Source: OLB6 sp964467455 (GTDB lineage Bacteria; Bacteroidota; Ignavibacteria; Kapaibacteriales; Kapaibacteriaceae). Taken from it: a stretch of DNA of 64,000 nucleotides. A program made the position numbers and the translations under genes. Location of the stretch: positions 1-64,000 of the forward strand of contig CAYXQJ010000011.1 of the NCBI GenBank assembly GCA_964467455.1, read 5' to 3'. The notes beneath the pieces were generated by a model. The model did not search any database. It was not told the origin of the DNA and worked only from the letters and a program-made list of their open reading frames with translations. This document shows positions 44,683 to 51,567 of the stretch, one piece after another (position 1 is the first letter of the stretch; each line of letters opens with the position of its first letter).

Positions 44683-46088
44683 ACCAGCTCCTCCTGTACA
44701 GGTGCGCCGGAGGCAAGCCAGCCGGCGAATCCTTGTGGGAAGTTCATCACGTTCGTATAGCCCGCGCGCTGGAGAATGCTGGCGGCGATACTGGACCGGT
44801 CGCCCCCTTGACAAGCAACGACAACAACTTTGTCAGTGGGGACTTCATGTATGTGACGTTGCAGGTGTCCGGCATGGATGTTCCATGCACCCGGAATATG
44901 GCCTTCTTCGTGTTCGGTAGCACCCCGGACATCAAGCACCACCACGTTCTCATGATCGAAGCGTTGTTTGAGTTCGTCGAGCTCGATCTGTGGCATAATG
45001 GCAAGGTCGTGTCCGGCGTCTTGCCAATCGGAAACGTTCGGATAATAACCCGCGACGTTGTCGAGTCCGATGCGCATCAACTTGCGCATGATGTCGTCAA
45101 GCTGGTCTTCATGACCAATGATCACGAAGGGCTCGTCGTAGTTAAGAACCCATCCGGCCCACGTCGAAAAACTCTTGTTGTTCTGAATGTTGATCGTCCC
45201 CGGCAAGTGTCCGCCGGCAAACGAGACCTTTGAACGTGTATCCACCACATGACGTTTGCTGGCGATCGCATCGTTCACTTCACTCATCGTCAGCCGCTTC
45301 ATCCGCGGCACTTCGGGCAACAACGCACGCTCGACCTTGTTCAACTTCTTCATCATCGCGAAGTAGTAAGGGGGCTCGGGTTGACCGCTCAAGAGTTCTT
45401 GGACAAACTCTTCTTCGTTGGTATGACGCAGCGCCCAGTTGACGAGCTTCTCGTAACCAACGGTCGACGACGGAATGGCGCCAAGGGCTTTGCCGCAGGC
45501 AGAGCCGGCGCCGTGTGCCGGGTGGACCTGGATATGGTCAGGCAGGGCCTTGAACTTCTTCAACGACTCCCACATCTGGCGCGCACCTTTTTCCATCGTG
45601 CCTTCATAGCCGGCGGCCTTCTCGAGAAGGTCCGGACGTCCGATGTCGCCAACGAAGACGAAGTCGCCGGTGAACATCATGATCGGCACATCCTTGATGG
45701 CCGGCGTATCCGTGACCAAGAAGGAGATGTGCTCCGGCGTATGGCCGGGTGTGTGCACCACGTCGACCTTGATATTGCCGACCATGAAGCTATCGCCGTC
45801 CTTGAGGCCATAATGGTCGAATTCATACGACCATTCATCGCCCCCTTCATCGCTGAGATACATCACAGCGCCCGTCTTGTCGGCCAGCTCGCGCGTCCCC
45901 GCCAGGAAGTCGGCGTGGATGTGCGTCTCCGCCAGGTGCGTGATACGGAGTCGCTCCTGACGAGCGATCTCAATGTATGTGTCAATGTCGCGCTTGGCGT
46001 CGATCACCAAACACTCACCGGTCTTCTGGCATCCCACCATGTAGGAGGCATGGGCCAGGCCGGGTTCGTAGATCTGTTTGAAGAACAT
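44679..46088 (-). CDS. MBL-fold hydrolase with two rhodanese domains
   Basis: 469 residues. The N-terminal metallo-beta-lactamase domain is of the persulfide-dioxygenase type: THIHADF (His56, His58, Asp60), HTPGHTPEH, and FTGDFVFVGDIGR. Two rhodanese domains follow (about 265-360 and 375-465). The first lacks a Cys at the active loop (VIIGHEDQ); the second has it (VACQGGDRSS). Such fusions oxidise or transfer persulfide sulfur in sulfide metabolism. Its promoter region contains a large inverted repeat array. Confidence 0.93.
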   Translation of the reverse strand: MFFKQIYEPGLAHASYMVGCQKTGECLVIDAKRDIDTYIEIARQERLRITHLAETHIHADFLAGTRELADKTGAVMYLSDEGGDEWSYEFDHYGLKDGDSFMVGNIKVDVVHTPGHTPEHISFLVTDTPAIKDVPIMMFTGDFVFVGDIGRPDLLEKAAGYEGTMEKGARQMWESLKKFKALPDHIQVHPAHGAGSACGKALGAIPSSTVGYEKLVNWALRHTNEEEFVQELLSGQPEPPYYFAMMKKLNKVERALLPEVPRMKRLTMSEVNDAIASKRHVVDTRSKVSFAGGHLPGTINIQNNKSFSTWAGWVLNYDEPFVIIGHEDQLDDIMRKLMRIGLDNVAGYYPNVSDWQDAGHDLAIMPQIELDELKQRFDHENVVVLDVRGATEHEEGHIPGAWNIHAGHLQRHIHEVPTDKVVVVACQGGDRSSIAASILQRAGYTNVMNFPQGFAGWLASGAPVQEELV

Positions 46089-46090
46089 AG

Positions 46091-46232
46091 TTAGTCGGTT
46101 AGTCGGTTAGTCGGTTAGTCGGTTGGTCGGTTGGTCGGTTGGTCAGTTAATGTGGTTCGAATTTACTCCGATTTTCCGCACCGCCTCGGTGACCATGTTA
46201 CAACACTAACCGACTAACCGACTAACCGACTA
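46091..46232. repeat. Inverted arrays of GGTTAGTC octamers upstream of the MBL-rhodanese operon
   Basis: About seven copies of an octamer (GGTTAGTC/GGTTGGTC) run from 46091 to about 46148. At 46206-46232 the same octamer appears in reverse complement. The 27 bases at 46092-46118 pair perfectly with 46206-46232. The sequence between and around could form a cruciform or a long RNA stem. The Crp-like gene stops at 46234, so this is the whole spacer before the operon. Confidence 0.92.
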
Positions 46233-46233
46233 T

Positions 46234-46881
46234 CTACCTTCTCACATGCGACAGCCCCTTACGGTCTAGGATCTTGGTCTGCCCCCTACCGATCTCGATC
46301 CAAGACTTGGCGGCGAAGTCGCGGAGGACGCGGGTGACCACTTCGCGGGCGGTGCCGGCTTCTTCGGCGAGTTGCTCGTGCGTAGCGTGGACGGTGTCGG
46401 AGCCGTTGCGGGCGGCAGCTTCGAGGAGGATGGCGGCAAGGCGCTCGTCCATGCGTTGGAAGACGACCTCTTCGAGGAGGAGGAGGACGTCGGTAAGGCG
46501 TGATGCGAAGAGGCCGAAGACGTAGTCGCGGGCAACGCCTGAGCGGTCCATCAGGCGACGGAAATCTTCCGTGGTCACGGTCAGCACCGTTGATCGCTCT
46601 TCAACGACGGCTGATGCTTGGTGGATCGGGTTCGATAGTGCGCACGACATTGAGAGGATGCATGAGTCACCTTCACCGAGTCGGTACAACGTGATCGAGC
46701 GTCCGCTTGGATGTTCTTTGAAGACCTTGATCGAGCCGTCGAACACAAAGCCGATGCGGCCGCAGCCTTCATGCTCGCGAAAGACGAAGGAGCCCGGCTC
46801 CATGGTGATCACCGTGTACGGTGTGTCTTTCAAAAACGAAAAGATCTCTGGAAGCTGTTCGATGGAAACACTGTTCTGCAT
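46234..46881 (-). CDS. Crp/Fnr family transcriptional regulator
   Basis: 215 residues from the ATG at 46881 (GTG at 46956 is an alternative with 25 more codons). A cyclic-nucleotide-binding fold (about 20-130) is followed by the winged helix HEQLAEEAGTAREVVTRVLRDF. No Fe-S cysteine cluster is seen in the chosen version, though the longer start would add two Cys. It lies just upstream of the sulfur operon on the same strand and likely controls it. AGCAGG lies 5 bases before 46881. Confidence 0.85.
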   Translation of the reverse strand: MQNSVSIEQLPEIFSFLKDTPYTVITMEPGSFVFREHEGCGRIGFVFDGSIKVFKEHPSGRSITLYRLGEGDSCILSMSCALSNPIHQASAVVEERSTVLTVTTEDFRRLMDRSGVARDYVFGLFASRLTDVLLLLEEVVFQRMDERLAAILLEAAARNGSDTVHATHEQLAEEAGTAREVVTRVLRDFAAKSWIEIGRGQTKILDRKGLSHVRR

Positions 46882-47026
46882 CAAGACCTGCTTGGAACGT
46901 TCGGAATATTCTACTGGCAAAAATGCATGATTCACACATCCAAAACACTGATTCACCTAATCGCCGTTGCTAGCGAGTTGCCATCGTCGTATTTCCGCCT
47001 CCATCACACTATCTACAGGGGGAAAC
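46882..47026. promoter_or_regulatory. Divergent promoter region between Crp-like and sigma factor genes
   Basis: This 145-base spacer separates the two divergent genes and must hold both promoters. I see no strong -35/-10 pair or dyad. AGGGGG sits 4-5 bases before the sigma-factor ATG and is its probable ribosome binding site. The 5' end of the spacer also contains possible longer Crp-like coding sequence. Confidence 0.4.
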
Positions 47027-47497
47027 ATGGAGTTGGATCTTTCTTCGTTGTATCGAACGTTGGCCCGACGTTTCCGCAAGGTGGAACGTTGCGACCTGGT
47101 CGATGCCGTGGCTTCTTCACAGGTCGTGATCTGGGAGGCGCGCGATAACGGCACCGTTGTGCATAATGCCGAAGCGTACTGCACGACCGTTGCTCACCGA
47201 TACATCAGCCGTGAGCTGCGTCGACGTAAACGACACCTTCACCTTGAACAGGTCGACCCGATGCAGTGGGAAGCCATGGTGGTGGAAGAGCCCGATGTCT
47301 TGGTCGATGCCCACGAAGTTCTCGAGCAAGCACCGAAACTCTTCTCCGAGATCATGCGCCTGCACTACCTTGAAGGACGGTCACTCGAAGACATCGCCAA
47401 ACACCTTGGCATCACATCCATGGCCGCACGGAAGCGACATGAACGGGCGCTGAAGTGGGCTCGCAAGGCCTTCGCCGAACCACTAGGCAATGATTAA
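47027..47497 (+). CDS. Sigma-70 family (ECF-like) sigma factor
   Basis: 156 residues from the ATG at 47027. Region 2 is loosely conserved (DLSSLYRTLARRFRKVERCDLVDAV); region 4 is clear: MRLHYLEGRSLEDIAKHLGITSMAARKRHERALK, a DNA-binding helix-turn-helix. No anti-sigma factor is adjacent. It is divergent from the Crp-like gene and overlaps the convergent UbiA-like gene by 15 bases. It may be an unusual alternative sigma or a sigma-like regulator. Confidence 0.8.
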   Translation: MELDLSSLYRTLARRFRKVERCDLVDAVASSQVVIWEARDNGTVVHNAEAYCTTVAHRYISRELRRRKRHLHLEQVDPMQWEAMVVEEPDVLVDAHEVLEQAPKLFSEIMRLHYLEGRSLEDIAKHLGITSMAARKRHERALKWARKAFAEPLGND

Positions 47498-48289
47498 GAC
47501 CGCCGGCAGCAACAACACGCCGTCTACCAAGATCCGCACACGATCCGCCTCGGTGAATCTGTCGAACGGAACAACAGCATAGATCAGCGCCATCGCACAC
47601 ATCACCAGCATCGACGATGGATCGGCACCTTGCATCAGCAGATACAGGCACAAGGCGATCGTCGTGATCGAAAAGACGATGATCATCCACCGAGCTCGTT
47701 TCTTACCAAGAACCACGGCGATCGAGGGGTCGCCGCGACGTGCGTCACGATCGTGGTCAAGTACACTAAGCCACGTCACACCGACAACAACGATCATTGC
47801 CATGGCGACGAAGCTCATGATGATCTCGAACGTCATGGAGGCAACGCCGATCATGGTGATCGGTATCGCCCACGCACTGGCCGTATACGTCAACGCAACA
47901 TTCACATCTTTGACAATGGCATGTAAGGGGCGAGTGGTTCGCTGCAACAACCGATGCAGCAGCGTGAAGAGGCCCAGCATCGATGCCGCAAGCCAGTACG
48001 TAGCAGGGAAGGCAACAACGGCTACGACGCCGGCCGTTGCAGCTGCGATCACGGCGAGCAGTGTCAGGAGGCGTTGATTGCGTTGAGCGAATTGATGACG
48101 CCCGGCAAGGTCGTCGTCGTGACTTCGTGAAGCGTCGAGAACACGGTCGACGATGTAGACCGCCCACGTGGTCAGCGGTACCACGACGTACCACGAGAGA
48201 GGAAGGGTGGTGTTCGTCAGACGTTGCGCGATGAACGATAGGGTCACCACGCCAAGAGCTACCTCGATATTGAGGTAGCGAAGCGTCAC
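47483..48289 (-). CDS. UbiA-like prenyltransferase family membrane protein
   Basis: 268 residues with seven or eight membrane segments. Two Asp-rich motifs of UbiA enzymes are recognisable: VDRVLDASRSHDD (about 47-59) and LDHDRDARRGD (about 175). UbiA enzymes transfer a prenyl chain to aromatic acceptors or related molecules. The start is GTG and overlaps the upstream gene by 4 bases. Substrate cannot be given, and divergence from the consensus makes the enzyme call tentative. Confidence 0.7.
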   Translation of the reverse strand: MTLRYLNIEVALGVVTLSFIAQRLTNTTLPLSWYVVVPLTTWAVYIVDRVLDASRSHDDDLAGRHQFAQRNQRLLTLLAVIAAATAGVVAVVAFPATYWLAASMLGLFTLLHRLLQRTTRPLHAIVKDVNVALTYTASAWAIPITMIGVASMTFEIIMSFVAMAMIVVVGVTWLSVLDHDRDARRGDPSIAVVLGKKRARWMIIVFSITTIALCLYLLMQGADPSSMLVMCAMALIYAVVPFDRFTEADRVRILVDGVLLLPAVLIIA

Positions 48290-48696
48290 GTCCCGCGCTG
48301 AAGGTCTTTGATGCGTGACAGATCGTGTCCAAGGTCGACCAAATTGCGGATCACTCCTTGCGACATCCCGAAGTAGATATCATCGAACCGCTTCAGCGTT
48401 TCATCATCAGCATGCTGCATGATCTGTGCGAGTTGCTCACGCAGGGCGTTCAGCTGAAGGCCAAACTCCTGTTCCATCAGACGGTACCCTTCGGCACCGG
48501 GCGTGATGCGACGCAGTGTACTGTACACCTTCCACAATGCCGTGCCTGTGGTGGTGATGCTGTTGAACAGTTCAGCTTCGCCGGTGGCGGCGCCGATCTC
48601 CAGCAACACGCCGACATCATTACGTTTCCGCAAGCCCCCTTCCACTGCATCGTGAAGGAAGTCGAGAACACTCAAGGTATCGGCTGAGAGTTGCAT
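48286..48696 (-). CDS. Unknown 136-residue protein
   Basis: Starts at the ATG at 48696, directly after the upstream lipoprotein. The sequence is hydrophilic and helical with leucine/glutamine-rich stretches (LNALREQLAQIMQHADDETLKRFDDIYFGM). No signal, membrane segment or known motif is seen. It overlaps both neighbours by a few bases and is probably in the same transcript as the lipoproteins and the UbiA-like gene. Confidence 0.75.
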   Translation of the reverse strand: MQLSADTLSVLDFLHDAVEGGLRKRNDVGVLLEIGAATGEAELFNSITTTGTALWKVYSTLRRITPGAEGYRLMEQEFGLQLNALREQLAQIMQHADDETLKRFDDIYFGMSQGVIRNLVDLGHDLSRIKDLQRGT

Positions 48697-49322
48697 CAAT
48701 ATTGAATGGTGGCGAGGATGGAGCGGAAGATCTGTTGTTGGACGGCATCCGGGGGGACGTCGCGTCCGGCAACACTCATGGGGACGAGGGCGAATTCGTA
48801 GGCGTTGCCCAACGTGGACGTGAAGACGGCGCATCGTGTGCGCATCGAGCCGTTGCCGCTGAATTCGTACGTGCCGAATTGGCGGACACCAAACTCGGTG
48901 ACGGCATACGTGCCGATGAGCTTGGCCGTACCGGCCGTCTTGCGCGAGTGTTTGTTGAAGGAGCTGCGGGCAAGACCAAGGAGCCCTTCTTGTTCCACCG
49001 ACTCCTTGGCGGCCGTTGTCGACGGCAGCTTGCTAAAGACGGCGCTGAGGGAATATTCAGGATTGACGGCTACGACCATCACGTCGGACGAGACCTGGTC
49101 CTTTGTGTCGAGATACAACCATCCCTGCGGGATCAAGGCGATCATGTCGCCCTCGGGTGCACGGACGGGCTCTTCGCCCATGATCACTTCCGGTAGCGGA
49201 CTCAACGCTTGGTCTTCGGTAAGGGGCTTTTGTTCCGGCGCCTTCACCCACAAACATCCGCTCAAGGCAAGAGTGAGGAGGGTGAAAAGGGCAATGGGGG
49301 CGAACACTCGACTTAGTGCCAT
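48696..49322 (-). CDS. Unknown lipoprotein
   Basis: 208 residues. The signal peptide ends at lipobox LSGC (about residue 23). The mature part has no recognised domain; QGWLYLDTKDQV and a Gly-rich GTYEFSGNGSMRTR are seen. It may be a surface or periplasmic lipoprotein. Its stop overlaps the next gene by 1-3 bases. Confidence 0.8.
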   Translation of the reverse strand: MALSRVFAPIALFTLLTLALSGCLWVKAPEQKPLTEDQALSPLPEVIMGEEPVRAPEGDMIALIPQGWLYLDTKDQVSSDVMVVAVNPEYSLSAVFSKLPSTTAAKESVEQEGLLGLARSSFNKHSRKTAGTAKLIGTYAVTEFGVRQFGTYEFSGNGSMRTRCAVFTSTLGNAYEFALVPMSVAGRDVPPDAVQQQIFRSILATIQY

Positions 49323-49918
49323 GAGCGCTCTCCGGCCTTGATGGCAAAGGGGAGTTCGTTCTCGGCAGGGACGAGCGGACAGGAATAGTTCTCGTTGTAG
49401 GCGCAGTAGGGATTGTAGGCGAGGTTGAAGTCGAGCACGTATTGACCGCTTTCGACAACTTCGATGTCGAGATACCTGCCTGTTGGATACGTCTCCGATC
49501 GATTCGTTGCATCCTTGAACGGTACGAAGTACGACGAATGTTGCTTGCCAACGAATTGATAGGCAGCCAGTCGTCCTTCTTGGCCGTTGACGGTAAACAC
49601 GAAGGTACCGGCCTTGATCACCGAACGCACATCGTCCGACGTGGTCTGCATTTGAAACGTATCAGATGTTGCTGTCGGCTCGAAGCGTGCATCGACGATG
49701 TACGACGAGTCCGGTGCGTAGTAGTTCAGCCCTTCAAAACTCTCTCGTTCTTCAAGAGGTAGGGGGCTTTGTGGATCGGTGCGGAAGAACGTGTTCTTCT
49801 CTTCCCGCATCTGCATCAGTTCTGCGAACGGTGTCGTGTCCATGCTTGTCGACTCTTCATTCTGACAGGCCGCAACGGAAAGGACCACGGCAAGGATCAG
49901 GATGATGCGCATCACCAT
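49313..49918 (-). CDS. DUF1684-family lipoprotein
   Basis: About 200 residues from the ATG at 49918 (a second ATG at 49912 begins MRIIL). The signal RIILILAVVLSVAAC has a lipobox. The C-terminal pattern GRYLDIEV, DFNLAYNPYCAYNENYSCPLVPAENELPFAIKAGER is the DUF1684 signature. Function is unknown. GGAAG lies 5 bases before the 49918 ATG. It overlaps the dcd gene's stop and the next lipoprotein's start. Confidence 0.85.
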   Translation of the reverse strand: MVMRIILILAVVLSVAACQNEESTSMDTTPFAELMQMREEKNTFFRTDPQSPLPLEERESFEGLNYYAPDSSYIVDARFEPTATSDTFQMQTTSDDVRSVIKAGTFVFTVNGQEGRLAAYQFVGKQHSSYFVPFKDATNRSETYPTGRYLDIEVVESGQYVLDFNLAYNPYCAYNENYSCPLVPAENELPFAIKAGERSWH

Positions 49919-50448
49919 GTGTTCTTCCACATCATGGACTCGACCGGCACATTCTTGCGTTCGTTGTACTTGGCGGAGTCTTTGCGGTTGTATGGGTTGA
50001 TGCACTCACCTTGGACGACGAAGTAGATCAGCTGGCCGATCGGCATGCCGGCGTAGACGCGTACGGGCATCTTCACGCTGATCTCGAGGGTCCAGAAGTT
50101 GCAGAAGCCCACGTCGCCTTTACCGGCGGTGGCATGGATGTCGATACCGAGGCGTCCGACGCTGGACTTGCCTTCAAGGAAGGGGACGTGTGCGTGCGTC
50201 TCCGTGTATTCATGCGTCACGCCCAGGTATAGCATGTCCGGCTGCAAGACGAACCCATCGTCCGGGATCTCGAAGGTGCGGATCTGATTGTGTTTGCGGG
50301 CATCCAGAACATCATCAACATAGACGGCGAGGGTCTTGCCCAGGTGCACGTCGTAGGAGTTCGAACCAAGGCGCTTCGGATCGAACGGCTCGATGACGAT
50401 CGTCCCTTGTTCAATGCCGGCGAGGATCTCTTTGTCGGTGAGGATCAT
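49912..50448 (-). CDS. dcd: dCTP deaminase
   Basis: 178 residues. GSNSYDVHLG, EGKSSVGRLGIDIHATAG with the substrate-binding Ser and Arg, and FCNFWTLEISV with the catalytic Glu match dCTP deaminase/dUTPase-type trimers. It makes dUTP (or dUMP, if bifunctional) for thymidylate synthesis. It is followed immediately by the DUF1684 lipoprotein gene. Confidence 0.93.
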   Translation of the reverse strand: MILTDKEILAGIEQGTIVIEPFDPKRLGSNSYDVHLGKTLAVYVDDVLDARKHNQIRTFEIPDDGFVLQPDMLYLGVTHEYTETHAHVPFLEGKSSVGRLGIDIHATAGKGDVGFCNFWTLEISVKMPVRVYAGMPIGQLIYFVVQGECINPYNRKDSAKYNERKNVPVESMMWKNTW

Positions 50449-50461
50449 GGGTGCAAAGATA

Positions 50462-50490
50462 GGGAATGGGGAATGGGGAATGGGGAATGT
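50462..50490. repeat. Heptamer array between dcd and the DNase II gene
   Basis: Four copies of a 7-bp unit GGAATGG fill most of the divergent spacer between dcd and the DNase II-like gene. Promoters for both genes must lie in or around this array. Confidence 0.85.
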
Positions 50491-50505
50491 CGTAGTTTAC
50501 GAGCT

Positions 50506-51567
50506 ATGGATGTAGTTGCCCCTATTGCACCGTCTGGTGCGGAAGTAGACTGGTGGTTTGCCTATAAGCTGCCTAAGCTTGCGGCGTCGGATGGATGTCA
50601 GGAGTCGACGGGGTATGAGTATGTGTACTATGACCCTGTGGACGGCGAGATACATCTGGAAGAGGTCTTGCTGACCGACCCGGACAGTGCGCTGAATAGG
50701 ACGATCCAGCATGTGTATGGAGAGCCGGGGCCGACGATCGGGTGGATCTTGTATAACGACGAGATGCCCAAGGACGCCGAAGAGCCCGACGCCGGGAGGT
50801 TTGGACATACGAAGGGCGTGCTGGCATTTGACACGGCATCAGGCAGTGCGATCTGGCTGTTGCATTCGTGGCCGCGTTTTGCCGATCCGAAGAGCGAAGA
50901 TCTGCCGGTGGCGACCTATGGGCAAACGTTCTTGTGTTTGTCCATCGACATTGCGACGGCCGAGACCTTGGCGCAGCAGATGATCGATCATCAGGAGCCG
51001 CAGGTCTATCTGTGCAACGTTCCGGCAAGCTTGGAACAGGATAGCCCCCTACGAACCTTGGCAGCAGGGTCCGATCCGAATGCGGCAGGTGAGAGCTCGG
51101 TGATCGAATGTACAACGCGCGGTGGATTGCCGTTCAAAGTGATCGCGAAGAACAGGAAGTGGGGGAAGGATTTTTGGATCGATCTTGTTGGCCCGACACT
51201 CGCGGCAGACCTGGATGTTGAAACGTGGATCCGAGGTCCGGTGCCACCTGTCTGCGACAGCGACGGCGTGCATCATGTTGCCGATGTGAAGTACATCGAC
51301 CTGCGTCCACTTGGTGTTCCGTATCTCTGGTCAGAGACGCGCGATCATGCAAAGTGGGGGAGGACGTTGACCGATGATTGGCTGTGTGTGGGCGACATCA
51401 ACCGCATGATCTCGCAAGAGAAACGCGGAGGAGGAACCATTGCATTTCGTGATCCACGACTGTGGTCGGCGTTAAGCAAGGTGGACCTGTTGGTCCCTCC
51501 TCCGGGATGTACGATCGAAGATGTGAAGCGCTCGATCAAGGCGTCACATTCATCGCCCTCCGTGTGA
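50506..51567 (+). CDS. Deoxyribonuclease II homologue
   Basis: 353 residues from the ATG at 50506. The sequence matches DNase II across its length: VDWWFAYKLPK near the N-terminus (14-24), GHTKGVLAFD (100-109), first catalytic-type LLHSWPRF (His120), KNRKWGKDFWIDLV (about 216-229) and second HxK site TRDHAKWG (His281, Lys283). DNase II is a metal-independent endonuclease of animal lysosomes, with few bacterial homologues. No signal peptide is seen, unlike the animal enzyme, so its location is unclear. It is convergent with the phosphoesterase gene, overlapping by 18 bases. Confidence 0.88.
   Translation: MDVVAPIAPSGAEVDWWFAYKLPKLAASDGCQESTGYEYVYYDPVDGEIHLEEVLLTDPDSALNRTIQHVYGEPGPTIGWILYNDEMPKDAEEPDAGRFGHTKGVLAFDTASGSAIWLLHSWPRFADPKSEDLPVATYGQTFLCLSIDIATAETLAQQMIDHQEPQVYLCNVPASLEQDSPLRTLAAGSDPNAAGESSVIECTTRGGLPFKVIAKNRKWGKDFWIDLVGPTLAADLDVETWIRGPVPPVCDSDGVHHVADVKYIDLRPLGVPYLWSETRDHAKWGRTLTDDWLCVGDINRMISQEKRGGGTIAFRDPRLWSALSKVDLLVPPPGCTIEDVKRSIKASHSSPSV

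Noticed and set aside
46091..46232. CRISPR array, suggested by repeated units
   Set aside because: Repeats are 8 bases, contiguous without spacers, and no cas genes are near.
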